Assembly: GCF_017874035.1 (NCBI RefSeq)
Contig: NZ_JAGGKV010000034.1
Coordinates: forward strand, 1 to 60,344
DNA: 60,344 nucleotides
DNA from: Paenibacillus aceris
GTDB taxonomy: Bacteria > Bacillota > Bacilli > Paenibacillales > NBRC-103111
Reading direction: 5' to 3'
Position 1 is the first letter of the stretch, and each line of letters begins with the position of its first letter. The notes below the pieces were generated by a model, which was not told the origin of the DNA, searched no databases, and was given only the letters and a program-made list of their open reading frames with translations. Made by a program: the position numbers and the translations under genes. Below are positions 47,497-55,444 of the stretch, piece by piece.

Positions 47497-47802
47497 ATGG
47501 ATAGGTTGATGCCGAAGGTGGGTCAAATCGTAAAGGTGCTTCGCGGTAGAGACCCCGGAGAATATGCGGTCGTGATTGGCATTGTCGATGATCGCTTTGT
47601 CTGGCTTGCAGACGGCGTACATCGTAAATTCGATCTGCCGAAGAAGAAGAACCTGAATCATCTTCAATTACAAGAAACGATTAGCAGTGAAGTGGAGTCA
47701 AGCATTAGGGAAACAGGTCGTGTTACTAATGGAAAGTTGCGCTTCGCAATTGCCAAATTCGTTGAACTCAAGCAAGTTGAAGCACAAGAGAAAGGAGAAT
47801 GA
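47497..47802 (+). CDS. KOW-domain RNA-binding protein, L14e-like
   Basis: A 101-residue protein with an N-terminal KOW/SH3-like domain (PKVGQIVKVLRGRDPGEYAV, WLADGVHRKFDLPKKKN), resembling eukaryotic L14e/L6e folds. The C-terminus is helical. The family sits between map and infA in Firmicutes (B. subtilis ybzG-like region). TAGGTGATG precedes the ATG. A role in ribosome or RNA binding is inferred; no exact function is known to me. Confidence 0.88.
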   Translation: MDRLMPKVGQIVKVLRGRDPGEYAVVIGIVDDRFVWLADGVHRKFDLPKKKNLNHLQLQETISSEVESSIRETGRVTNGKLRFAIAKFVELKQVEAQEKGE

Positions 47803-47804
47803 CT

Positions 47805-48023
47805 GTGGCCAAAGAAGATGTAATTGAAGTAGAAGGTACAGTGATTGAACCTCTTCCGAATGCAATGTTTAAGGTTGAATTGGAAAATGGTCATAAAATC
47901 CTAGCCCATGTATCTGGTAAAATCAGAATGCACTTTATCCGCATTTTACCTGGAGACAAGGTTACCGTAGAATTATCGCCTTATGATTTAACGAGAGGCC
48001 GTATAACCTACCGTTTTAAATAA
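47805..48023 (+). CDS. infA: translation initiation factor IF-1
   Basis: IF-1 occupies the A site during initiation. The 72-residue OB-fold product reads MAKEDVIEVEGTVIEPLPNA and matches the Bacillus protein over its full length. GTG 47805 follows GGAG at 8 bp. An ATG at 47799 is too close to that site. It lies 2 bp after the KOW gene. Confidence 0.98.
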   Translation: MAKEDVIEVEGTVIEPLPNAMFKVELENGHKILAHVSGKIRMHFIRILPGDKVTVELSPYDLTRGRITYRFK

Positions 48024-48130
48024 ATGTTCGGCTTACATGTAAGTTACTCTCTCAAGGCGTATGCTTACGAAGCAAGTTTTCTAACAGAAAACGCAACATG
48101 GTTGCTTACGATGATAAGGAGGGCTTAGAA

Positions 48131-48244
48131 ATGAAAGTTAGACCATCGGTTAAACCGATTTGCGAGAAATGCAAAGTTATTCGCCGTAAAGGTAACGTTA
48201 TGGTAATTTGCGAAAATCCAAAGCACAAACAAAAACAAGGTTAA
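48131..48244 (+). CDS. rpmJ: 50S ribosomal protein L36
   Basis: A 37-residue protein with the zinc ligands C11, C14, C27 and H32 in CEKCKVIRRKGNVMVICENP. This is the zinc-binding form. AAGGAGG precedes the ATG by about 8 bp. It lies between infA and rpsM as in most bacteria. Confidence 0.98.
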   Translation: MKVRPSVKPICEKCKVIRRKGNVMVICENPKHKQKQG

Positions 48245-48263
48245 AAGGAGGTGCAATCTGTAG

Positions 48264-48632
48264 ATGGCACGTTTAGCTGGAGTTGACTTACCTCGTGACA
48301 AACGAGTTGTAATCGCGTTGACTTACATTTTCGGTATCGGCACTACAACTGCTCAGAAAATTATCGCTTCCACAGGTATTGATGCTAGTACTCGCGTTCG
48401 CGACCTGACTGAAGATGAAGTGAGCAAAATCCGTGATGTAATTGACAAAACCCTAAAAGTAGAAGGCGACCTTCGCCGCGAAATTTCCCTAAACATCAAA
48501 CGTCTAATCGAGATCGGATCCTACCGTGGTCTTCGTCACCGCCGTGGTCTTCCTGTTCGTGGACAACGTACTAAAACTAATGCTCGTACACGTAAAGGTC
48601 CTCGTCGTACGGTAGCTAATAAGAAGAAATAA
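48264..48632 (+). CDS. rpsM: 30S ribosomal protein S13
   Basis: S13 contacts P-site tRNA and forms intersubunit bridges. The 122-residue product begins MARLAGVDLPRDKRVVIALT and has the conserved basic C-terminal tail RGQRTKTNARTRKGPRRT. AAAGGAGGTG precedes the ATG. Confidence 0.99.
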   Translation: MARLAGVDLPRDKRVVIALTYIFGIGTTTAQKIIASTGIDASTRVRDLTEDEVSKIRDVIDKTLKVEGDLRREISLNIKRLIEIGSYRGLRHRRGLPVRGQRTKTNARTRKGPRRTVANKKK

Positions 48633-48650
48633 TAAAGGGGGTTAGAGCTA

Positions 48651-49046
48651 ATGGCAAAACCTAAAAAAGTAGTCCGTACGAAACGTCGTGACCGTAAAAA
48701 TATTGAGTCCGGAGTAGCACACATCCGTTCAACATTTAACAATACGATCGTAACGATCACGGATCCACATGGCAACGCAATTTCCTGGGCATCTTCAGGA
48801 AACCTTGGATTCAAAGGTTCCCGTAAAAGTACTCCTTTTGCGGCACAAATGGCAGCTGAAAAAGCAGCTAAAGCAGCTATGGAGCATGGTTTGAAAACTG
48901 TTGAAGTTATGGTTAAAGGTCCTGGAGCTGGCCGTGAAGCAGCAATCCGCTCTTTGCAAGCAGCAGGTCTTGAAGTAAACCTGATTAAAGACGTGACTCC
49001 GGTTCCTCATAATGGCTGCCGTCCTCCAAAACGTCGTCGCGTATAA
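48651..49046 (+). CDS. rpsK: 30S ribosomal protein S11
   Basis: S11 forms part of the platform. The 131-residue product has the HIRSTFNNTIVTITDPHGNA core and ends with the signature DVTPVPHNGCRPPKRRRV. AAAGGGGG precedes the ATG. It is 126 bp before rpoA. Confidence 0.99.
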   Translation: MAKPKKVVRTKRRDRKNIESGVAHIRSTFNNTIVTITDPHGNAISWASSGNLGFKGSRKSTPFAAQMAAEKAAKAAMEHGLKTVEVMVKGPGAGREAAIRSLQAAGLEVNLIKDVTPVPHNGCRPPKRRRV

Positions 49047-49172
49047 TTCAGGATTACTTTGTAGTATAATTATCCTAAAAACGTGAATAATGGTTTGAAG
49101 GATAGGCATACTATGAAATTTTGAAGCGAAGTATCCAGAGGGAAACGACGTATTGAATGGAGGGTACATTTC

Positions 49173-50117
49173 ATGATCGAAATCGAAAAGCCAAAAATAG
49201 AAACCGTAGCATTAAGTGAAGACGGCGCTTATGGAAGATTTATCATAGAGCCGTTGGAGCGTGGCTATGGTACAACCTTAGGTAACTCACTACGTCGTAT
49301 CTTACTGTCCTCTTTACCCGGGGCTGCAGTAACCTCTGTCCAAATCGATGGCGTTTTGCATGAGTTTTCAACGATTCCTGGCGTGCTTGAGGATGTTACG
49401 GAAATTATCCTTAACTTAAAAGGACTTTCGTTGAAAATTCACTCCGACGAGGAGAAAGTGCTTGAAATTGATGCAGAAGGAGAAGGTAATATTACTGCGG
49501 CAGATATTCGCGGTGATAGCGATGTAGAGATTCTTAATCCGGATCTTCACATTGCTACCTTATCTCCAGATGCACGTCTTCACATGAGGATTCATGCGGG
49601 CAGAGGACGCGGTTACGTCCAATCGGACAAAAATAAGCATGAAGAACAACCAATTGGTGTGATTCCAATTGATTCGATCTACACGCCTATTACCCGAGTG
49701 AACTACAGTATTGAAAATACTCGCGTCGGCCAAGTGACAAACTATGATAAGTTGACCCTCGAAGTGTGGACCGATGGAAGTATTCGACCAGAAGAAGCCG
49801 TGAGCTTGGGCGCCAAAATCTTAACTGAACATCTGAACTTGTTTGTCGGTTTGACGGATGAAGCGAAAGATGCGGAGATTATGGTGGAGAAGGAAGAAGA
49901 TAAGAAAGAGAAAGTTCTAGAGATGACTATCGAGGAACTGGATCTATCTGTTCGTTCTTACAACTGCCTCAAGCGTGCAGGGATTAACACCGTACAAGAG
50001 CTTATTACCAAAACAGAAGAAGACATGATGAAAGTTCGGAACTTAGGTCGCAAATCGCTTGAAGAAGTTCAAGAAAAGCTCGAAGAGCTTGGTTTGGGTC
50101 TACGTACCGAGGAATAG
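49173..50117 (+). CDS. rpoA: DNA-directed RNA polymerase subunit alpha
   Basis: Alpha dimers scaffold RNA polymerase assembly and contact activators and UP elements. The 314-residue product has the N-terminal dimerisation domain (LERGYGTTLGNSLRRILLSS) and, after an acidic linker (VEKEEDKKEKV), the C-terminal HhH domain (RSYNCLKRAGINTVQELITK). GGAGGG precedes the ATG. Length equals B. subtilis RpoA. Confidence 0.99.
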   Translation: MIEIEKPKIETVALSEDGAYGRFIIEPLERGYGTTLGNSLRRILLSSLPGAAVTSVQIDGVLHEFSTIPGVLEDVTEIILNLKGLSLKIHSDEEKVLEIDAEGEGNITAADIRGDSDVEILNPDLHIATLSPDARLHMRIHAGRGRGYVQSDKNKHEEQPIGVIPIDSIYTPITRVNYSIENTRVGQVTNYDKLTLEVWTDGSIRPEEAVSLGAKILTEHLNLFVGLTDEAKDAEIMVEKEEDKKEKVLEMTIEELDLSVRSYNCLKRAGINTVQELITKTEEDMMKVRNLGRKSLEEVQEKLEELGLGLRTEE

Positions 50118-50141
50118 TCTTGTTAGAAGGAGGTTAATTCA

Positions 50142-50507
50142 ATGAACTACAGGAAGTTAAACCGCGATTCCAGTAATCGTAAAGCGTTATTCCGTGATCT
50201 GGTTACAGATTTGTTCATACATGAACGCATTCAAACTACAGAAGCAAAAGCAAAAGAAATTCGTTCCATCGCTGAGAAGTTAATCACTCTTGCGAAACGC
50301 GGAGATCTTCATGCACGCCGTCAGGTTGCTGCTTTTGTTCGTAGAGAAGCTGCAGACGAGAATCAAGATGCGATTCAAAAACTTTTCTCCGATTTGGCTA
50401 CTCGTTACTCCGAGCGTCCAGGTGGATACACACGTATCCTTAAACTGGGACCGCGCCGCGGTGACGCAGCACCAATGGTATACCTAGAGCTAGTAGATCG
50501 CGCATAA
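50142..50507 (+). CDS. rplQ: 50S ribosomal protein L17
   Basis: L17 lies around the tunnel exit. The 121-residue product starts MNYRKLNRDSSNRKALFRDL and ends ILKLGPRRGDAAPMVYLELV. GAAGGAGG precedes the ATG. It closes the ribosomal supercluster at a terminator. In B. subtilis the ecfA1-ecfA2-ecfT genes follow, but here truA comes next. Confidence 0.99.
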   Translation: MNYRKLNRDSSNRKALFRDLVTDLFIHERIQTTEAKAKEIRSIAEKLITLAKRGDLHARRQVAAFVRREAADENQDAIQKLFSDLATRYSERPGGYTRILKLGPRRGDAAPMVYLELVDRA

Positions 50508-50518
50508 AGACGGATGGG

Positions 50519-50561
50519 AAAGGGTGGACGGAATCATAGATTCTGGTGAAGCCCTTTTTTT
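50519..50561 (+). terminator. terminator after rplQ
   Basis: AAAGGG and CCCTTT (with partial internal pairing, GAATC/GATTC) close a hairpin ending in seven T. Confidence 0.8.
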
Positions 50562-50602
50562 GCAGTCTTTTGTCTGACCTTTAGAGGTAGGAAGGATGAC
50601 TC

Positions 50603-51379
50603 ATGGAGGAACAAGCCTTGAGAAATCTACGATTTACCATAAGCTATGATGGCTCAGCATATTCAGGCTTTCAGATTCAACCGAATGCAGACACGATTCA
50701 GCACCGGTTAGAACAGGCTGTATATCTGCTGACTGGAGAGCAAGTAAAAGTAGCCTCATCGGGGCGTACTGACGCGGGTGTTCACGCTAAAGCGCAAGTT
50801 ATTAATTTTACCACGAGCTCCAAGATTCCTGTGGAACGGTGGTGTTTAGCTCTAAACGCTAGACTACCCAAGGACATCGTCGCTCATACAGCGGAGGAAG
50901 TCCTTCCTTCCTTTCACTCCCGCAAAGCTGCGAAGCGTAAGACATACTGCTATACGATTCGCTCGGCGCGCTTCCCTGATGTCTTTCACCGCAACTATGA
51001 ATACCATCACCCTACGCATTTAAATGTGGAAGCCATGAGAGAGGCGCTCCCTTGTTTGCTAGGAGAGCATGATTTTACTTCGTTTTGCACGGTGAGAACG
51101 GATAAGGAAGTGAAGGTGAGAACGCTCTACGAGGCTCGTATGGTGCTTGAAACCGATGAGCTGACTGGAGAAGGATCTTTGGAGAGGATTCGAATTATTG
51201 TGACGGGAAATGGCTTCCTGTACAACATGGTTAGGATCATTGTAGGAACGTTAATTCAGATCGGAGAAGGTAAGAGACCTAGCAGCGATATGCAGCGAAT
51301 TCTTGAAGCCAGAAACCGGGCAGAAGCCGGACCAACAGCCGAAGCGATGGGGCTAATGTTGTGGAGAGTTGAGTATTAA
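50603..51379 (+). CDS. truA: tRNA pseudouridine(38-40) synthase TruA
   Basis: TruA isomerises uridines 38, 39 and 40 in the anticodon arm. The 258-residue product has the catalytic aspartate in SSGRTDAGVHAKAQV, the N-terminal ISYDGSAYSGFQIQP and the C-terminal FLYNMVRIIVGTL motifs. GGAAGGATGACTC precedes the ATG. It lies between the supercluster and rplM, as in B. subtilis. Confidence 0.97.
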   Translation: MEEQALRNLRFTISYDGSAYSGFQIQPNADTIQHRLEQAVYLLTGEQVKVASSGRTDAGVHAKAQVINFTTSSKIPVERWCLALNARLPKDIVAHTAEEVLPSFHSRKAAKRKTYCYTIRSARFPDVFHRNYEYHHPTHLNVEAMREALPCLLGEHDFTSFCTVRTDKEVKVRTLYEARMVLETDELTGEGSLERIRIIVTGNGFLYNMVRIIVGTLIQIGEGKRPSSDMQRILEARNRAEAGPTAEAMGLMLWRVEY

Positions 51380-51396
51380 AATGCTCAAAACATTAC

Positions 51397-51425
51397 TTGC
51401 TTCTTCACTAGGTTTCGTGTAAAAT
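51397..51425 (+). promoter_or_regulatory. promoter of rplM-rpsI
   Basis: TTGCTT (51397-51402) and TAAAAT (51420-51425) are 17 bp apart, immediately upstream of the L13-type leader. Confidence 0.75.
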
Positions 51426-51430
51426 ATAAC

Positions 51431-51483
51431 TTGGCGTTTCGTGATCGGCTACCCCACAGCCCCTGATCCGTAACTGCCACAAT
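51431..51483 (+). promoter_or_regulatory. L13 leader (autoregulatory RNA)
   Basis: TTGGC near 51431 can pair with GCCA near 51476, enclosing GATCGGC...GCCCCTGATC with a TACCCCACA loop. Position between the promoter and rplM, size and the GGCTACCCCA/GCCC block match my recollection of the L13 leader of Firmicutes. L13 would repress its own operon. Confidence 0.7.
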
Positions 51484-51552
51484 CATCCATCGAAATTGTA
51501 AGTTAACAATAATAATTATGTATTTGAGATATATTTTCTAGGAGGATTCAGC

Positions 51553-51990
51553 ATGCGCACGACATATATGGCGAAGCCAAATGAAGTAGAGCGTAAATGG
51601 TACATTGTTGACGCTGCAGGCCAAACACTTGGCCGTCTTGCAAGTGAAGTTGCTAGCATTATCCGCGGTAAGCACAAACCGGAGTTTACTCCACACGTAG
51701 ATACTGGTGATTTCGTAGTTGTTATCAATGCTTCCCAAATTAAGCTTACTGGTAAAAAAATGCAAAACAAAATGTACTACCGTCACTCTTTGTACCAAGG
51801 TGGTTTGAAAGTGACTTCCGCTCAGGACTTGCTTAACAGCAAACCTGATCGCATGATCGAATTTGCCGTACACGGTATGCTTCCTAAGAACCGTCTTGGC
51901 GACAGCTTGAAAACTAAGCTTAAAGTATACGGTGGAGCAGAACACCCACATCTAGCACAACAACCAGAAGTTTGGAATCTTCGCGGTTAA
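51553..51990 (+). CDS. rplM: 50S ribosomal protein L13
   Basis: An early-assembly 50S protein. The 145-residue product starts MRTTYMAKPNEVERKWYIVD and has the signature AVHGMLPKNRLGDSLKTKL. AGGAGG precedes the ATG. Behind an L13-type leader and 18 bp before rpsI. Confidence 0.99.
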   Translation: MRTTYMAKPNEVERKWYIVDAAGQTLGRLASEVASIIRGKHKPEFTPHVDTGDFVVVINASQIKLTGKKMQNKMYYRHSLYQGGLKVTSAQDLLNSKPDRMIEFAVHGMLPKNRLGDSLKTKLKVYGGAEHPHLAQQPEVWNLRG

Positions 51991-52008
51991 TATAAGGAGG
52001 AACGTTTC

Positions 52009-52401
52009 GTGGCACAAGTTCAATATTATGGAACGGGTCGTCGTAAACATTCGGTAGCGCGTGTGCGCCTTGTACCGGGTGAAGGACGCATCATTATCAA
52101 TAAACGTGATCTAGATGAGTATTTCGGTCTAGAAACTTTGAAACTTATCGTTAAACAACCTTTGGCATTAACAGAAACTGTCGGTAAATACGACGTTCTT
52201 GTTCTTGCTAATGGCGGTGGAATCAGCGGACAAGCTGGAGCAATCCGTCATGGTATTTCCCGTGCTTTGTTGAAAGCTGATCCGGAATACCGTGGATCCT
52301 TGAAAAAAGCTGGATTCTTAACACGTGATTCCCGTATGAAAGAGCGTAAAAAATATGGATTGAAAGCCGCTCGTCGCGCTCCTCAATTCTCCAAACGTTA
52401 A
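52009..52401 (+). CDS. rpsI: 30S ribosomal protein S9
   Basis: S9 contacts P-site tRNA through its C-terminal lysine/arginine tail (APQFSKR). The 130-residue product has YGTGRRKHSVARVRLVPGEG and GQAGAIRHGISRALL. It starts with GTG 52009 behind AAGGAGG. Cotranscribed with rplM and closed by a terminator. Confidence 0.99.
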   Translation: MAQVQYYGTGRRKHSVARVRLVPGEGRIIINKRDLDEYFGLETLKLIVKQPLALTETVGKYDVLVLANGGGISGQAGAIRHGISRALLKADPEYRGSLKKAGFLTRDSRMKERKKYGLKAARRAPQFSKR

Positions 52402-52426
52402 GATCCTGCGCCTTGGCGCTACAAAG

Positions 52427-52460
52427 AAACCTTTCTGGCAGTATGCTAGAAAGGTTTTTC
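52427..52460 (+). terminator. terminator after rpsI
   Basis: AACCTTTCT pairs with AGAAAGGTT across an 11-base loop, followed by TTTTC. Confidence 0.9.
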
Positions 52461-52586
52461 TGTTTTATAAACACAGGATTCATTCTTTTCGTTGAAAAGT
52501 ATTCTCATTTGCGTGTATAGATTAACTCCGATTCGGGTCATATGTATGAAAAATGTTGAAGTTAATACCAAAATGGCAAAAAGTCA

Positions 52587-52614
52587 TTGACAGCATGAAG
52601 AACTCAGCTATAAT
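52587..52614 (+). promoter_or_regulatory. promoter of cysH-sat
   Basis: TTGACA (52587-52592) and TATAAT (52609-52614) are both exact consensus with 16-bp spacing. Downstream, at about 52627-52653, an AT-rich segment with CGGAATTAATATAT faintly resembles sulfur-control operators such as the CymR site. This comparison is from memory and uncertain. Confidence 0.85.
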
Positions 52615-52668
52615 TAAAGATAAATCATATAATATTACTCGGAATTAATATATGGAGGTAAACCTACA

Positions 52669-53361
52669 ATGAATCTTTTTGAAAAAGAAGCCTTTGTAAC
52701 GAAAGCAGCTGAGGAATTTGAGAACCAATCACCAGAAGCGGTGTTGAAATTAGCCGTTGAGAAATTTTCTAGCTTAACGCTTGCATGTAGTTTTGGTGCT
52801 GAAGATGTTGTGCTTGTGGATATGCTTCAAAAAATTAACCCAAACGTAGATATTTTCTACCTGGATACGAATGTTCATTTTCCAGAAACATATGATACTA
52901 GAGATCGTTTAGAGCAGCACTACGGTACTAAATTCGTTCAAGTCTTGCCGAAACTTACACTTGAAGAGCAAGCAGAGAAGTTCGGCGATGAGCTCTGGAA
53001 AACGGATGCAAACCAATGCTGCAATATTCGTAAAGTTGATCCACTAACGGATATCCTCAAAAACTACGACGCTTGGATCACTGGAATCCGCCGCGATCAA
53101 GCGCCAACTCGTGCAAATGCTAAAAAAGTGGAGTACGATGTGAAATTTGGCCTTATCAAATTCAATCCATTGGCTAGCTGGACTTCCGAAGATGTTTGGA
53201 ATTATATTCGTGAGAACGATGTGATTTATAATCCCTTGCATGACCGCAGCTACCCAAGCATCGGCTGCACACACTGCACGCGTCCAGTAGCAGCAGGCGA
53301 AGATCCACGGGCGGGCCGTTGGGCAAACATCGAGAAAACAGAATGCGGACTTCATAAATAA
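52669..53361 (+). CDS. cysH: assimilatory adenylylsulfate reductase (CysH family)
   Basis: It reduces activated sulfate to sulfite with thioredoxin. The 230-residue product has the SFGAED nucleotide loop (41-46), the four Fe-S cysteines C117-C118 and C200/C203 (CC...CxxC) and the catalytic C-terminal ECGLH (C226). The CC/CxxC set marks the 4Fe-4S type that accepts APS, often also PAPS. E. coli-type PAPS reductases lack it. This fits the neighbour sat, which makes APS, and the absence of an APS kinase here. TGGAGG precedes the ATG. Confidence 0.94.
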   Translation: MNLFEKEAFVTKAAEEFENQSPEAVLKLAVEKFSSLTLACSFGAEDVVLVDMLQKINPNVDIFYLDTNVHFPETYDTRDRLEQHYGTKFVQVLPKLTLEEQAEKFGDELWKTDANQCCNIRKVDPLTDILKNYDAWITGIRRDQAPTRANAKKVEYDVKFGLIKFNPLASWTSEDVWNYIRENDVIYNPLHDRSYPSIGCTHCTRPVAAGEDPRAGRWANIEKTECGLHK

Positions 53362-53382
53362 AATTATGGAGGTACAACGTAA

Positions 53383-54555
53383 ATGGCGACGATCAAACCG
53401 CATGGCGGCGAGCTTATCAATCGCCTAGTTCCGGCAGAGCAAATAGAAGGGCTGCTCAAACGCGCGGCATCTTTGAAACAAATTCGTGTAAGCTCATGGA
53501 CTATTTCTGATTTGGATCTTATTGCAGTGGGGGCATTTTCTCCGCTAATCGGTTTTCTCGATGAAGTAAACTACAAGTCTGTCGTAGAAACGATGCGTCT
53601 TGTGGACGGAACGGTTTGGAGCATTCCAATTACATTGTCCATTGCTCCGGAAGTTGCTTCTTCCATGACAATCGGTGAGCAGATCGCCCTCGTTGGTGAA
53701 GAAGATGGGATTACTTATGCCATCCTAGATGTGACCAGCATCTACACAGTTGATCAATTGAATGAGGCAGTTAAGGTGTTTAAAACCGACGATGTGGCTC
53801 ACCCTGGTGTTGATAAATTGTTCTCTCGTTCTTCTACAAATATCGGTGGGCCCATTCAACTGCTGAACCGTCCTAAGCCTAAGAAGTTTGAAGAATTCTA
53901 CTTTGATCCTTCAGAAACACGCCGTATTTTCGCTGAGAAGGGCTGGAAAACGGTTGTAGGCTTCCAAACACGTAACCCTGTTCATCGTGCGCATGAATAC
54001 ATTCAGAAATCAGCAATGGAAATCGTAGACGCACTTTTCCTCAACCCGCTTGTTGGCGAAACGAAATCTGATGACATATCCGCTGATGTACGAATGAAAA
54101 GCTATCTTGTTCTGCTTGAGAATTACTATCCGAAGGATCGCAGGTTCCTAGGCGTTTATCCGGCCGCTATGCGTTATGCAGGGCCTCGTGAAGCGATTCT
54201 GCATGCAATTGTTCGTAGAAACTATGGTTGTACCCATTTCATCGTAGGACGCGACCACGCGGGCGTAGGCGATTACTACGGCACATATGAAGCGCAAGAG
54301 ATCTTCAGTAATTTTACTGCAGAAGAAATCGGTATCACCCCGTTATTCTTCGAACATAGTTTCTTCTGCACCAAATGCGGCAATATGGCATCAAGCAAAA
54401 CTTGTCCGCATGATAAGTCTCAACATATGCACCTGTCCGGTACAAAGGTTCGTGGCTTGCTCAGAAGCGGCCAATGCCCGCCTCCGGAGTTTACTCGCCC
54501 AGAGGTTGCACAAGTCCTTATTGAAGGCCTGAGAGACCCCGAATATCAAGTGTAA
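53383..54555 (+). CDS. sat: sulfate adenylyltransferase (ATP sulfurylase)
   Basis: Sat forms APS from sulfate and ATP, the first step of sulfate assimilation. The 390-residue homo-oligomeric type has an N-terminal PUA-like domain and the catalytic QTRNPVHRAHEY and GRDHAGVGDYYG motifs. A zinc-site candidate lies near the C-terminus (CTKCG ... CPHD). GGAGG precedes the ATG, 21 bp after cysH. No APS kinase domain is fused. A terminator follows. Confidence 0.97.
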   Translation: MATIKPHGGELINRLVPAEQIEGLLKRAASLKQIRVSSWTISDLDLIAVGAFSPLIGFLDEVNYKSVVETMRLVDGTVWSIPITLSIAPEVASSMTIGEQIALVGEEDGITYAILDVTSIYTVDQLNEAVKVFKTDDVAHPGVDKLFSRSSTNIGGPIQLLNRPKPKKFEEFYFDPSETRRIFAEKGWKTVVGFQTRNPVHRAHEYIQKSAMEIVDALFLNPLVGETKSDDISADVRMKSYLVLLENYYPKDRRFLGVYPAAMRYAGPREAILHAIVRRNYGCTHFIVGRDHAGVGDYYGTYEAQEIFSNFTAEEIGITPLFFEHSFFCTKCGNMASSKTCPHDKSQHMHLSGTKVRGLLRSGQCPPPEFTRPEVAQVLIEGLRDPEYQV

Positions 54556-54560
54556 GCAAG

Positions 54561-54588
54561 GTATATTTGTCCACCCTGTCCCATATAG
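54561..54588 (+). promoter_or_regulatory. candidate sigma-G-type promoter of cwlD
   Basis: GTATA (54561-54565) and CATATAG (54582-54588) resemble the sigma-G consensus (GHATR / CATWHTA) with 16-bp spacing. The last two -10 bases deviate. It overlaps the sat terminator. B. subtilis cwlD is transcribed in sporulating cells. This is a weak call. Confidence 0.35.
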
Positions 54589-54626
54589 ATGTTACAGAGT
54601 CTATGGGGAACAGAGGTGGATTTTTT
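54570..54626 (+). terminator. terminator after sat, abutting the cwlD start
   Basis: TCCACC pairs with GGTGGA, CTGT with ACAG and CCCATATAGA with TCTATGGGG, followed by six T that end at the cwlD ATG. The 3' arm contains AGAGGTGG, the likely cwlD ribosome binding site. Confidence 0.88.
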
Positions 54627-55388
54627 ATGCGCAAAAGGAAGAAGAGGTTGGTCGTTTGGCTGACTTTGCACAGTAGTCTTAAGTTAGCGCTTTCGACTCT
54701 GTTAGTTGCACTTGTTGTTTTCATTTATGCCTATGAGCTTCCAGCGACGAAGACGTGGTCAGATTGGACTTTGCCGCTGTCCGGCAAAACGATTGCCCTT
54801 GATGCCGGACATGGTGGACCTGATGGCGGTGCGTCAAGTAAAGCGGGCGTAATTGAGAAAGATATCAATTTAGCCATCACCTTGCAATTGCGGGACTATT
54901 TACAGCAAGCCGGGGCCATTGTTGTTATGACAAGAGAAACAGACACCGATCTGGCCGATGCCGGAACGAAAGGGTACAGTAAAAGAAAAACGGAAGATCT
55001 ACACAACCGTGCAGACATGATAAAAGAGAAAAATGCAGATATGTTTCTGAGCGTTCACTTGAACAGTATCCCTTCGCCAAAATGGAAAGGCGCACAGACG
55101 TTCTACTACACCAATAATCCTAACAACTCGAATCTTGCTACGTTAATTCAACTCGAATTGAAGAGAAATTTGGAGAATACCGATCGCGTTGCCAAGCCGG
55201 CTGACAAGACGGTTTATTTACTCAAAACGTTGAAAATTCCAAGTGCCCTGGTAGAAGTAGGTTTTCTTTCAAATCCGGAGGAAGCCAGATTGCTCGCCGA
55301 TGAAAAATATCAAAAAATGGTTGCTGCTTCTATCTACCAAGGAGTTCTCAGATTTTATGCAGGGGAGAAAGTGGGTTCTGAATCATAA
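54627..55388 (+). CDS. cwlD: N-acetylmuramoyl-L-alanine amidase CwlD
   Basis: CwlD helps form muramic-delta-lactam in spore cortex, needed for germination. The 253-residue product has a basic N-terminus and signal-anchor helix (about 10-35), then an Amidase_3 domain with zinc ligands in LDAGHGGPDGGA (His, Glu nearby), HLNS (His) and the catalytic VEVGFLSN (Glu). ATG 54627 follows AGAGGTGG (54612-54619). An upstream in-frame ATG at 54567 precedes the terminator and is rejected. Gene order cwlD-salA-gerD-kbaA matches B. subtilis. Confidence 0.95.
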   Translation: MRKRKKRLVVWLTLHSSLKLALSTLLVALVVFIYAYELPATKTWSDWTLPLSGKTIALDAGHGGPDGGASSKAGVIEKDINLAITLQLRDYLQQAGAIVVMTRETDTDLADAGTKGYSKRKTEDLHNRADMIKEKNADMFLSVHLNSIPSPKWKGAQTFYYTNNPNNSNLATLIQLELKRNLENTDRVAKPADKTVYLLKTLKIPSALVEVGFLSNPEEARLLADEKYQKMVAASIYQGVLRFYAGEKVGSES

Positions 55389-55390
55389 TG

Positions 55391-55399
55391 TGATATAAT
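55391..55399 (+). promoter_or_regulatory. extended -10 promoter of salA
   Basis: TGATATAAT (TG-N-TATAAT) lies 46 bp before salA. No good -35 is present, consistent with an extended -10 promoter. Confidence 0.5.
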
Positions 55400-55444
55400 A
55401 AAGGCCACTAATATAATTTCGATCTCTGAAAAAGGTGAGTGGCT

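Noticed and set aside
49047..49172. promoter in the rpsK-rpoA gap (TATAAT at 49065-49070)
   Set aside because: No acceptable -35 at the right distance. Read-through from rpsK explains rpoA expression.
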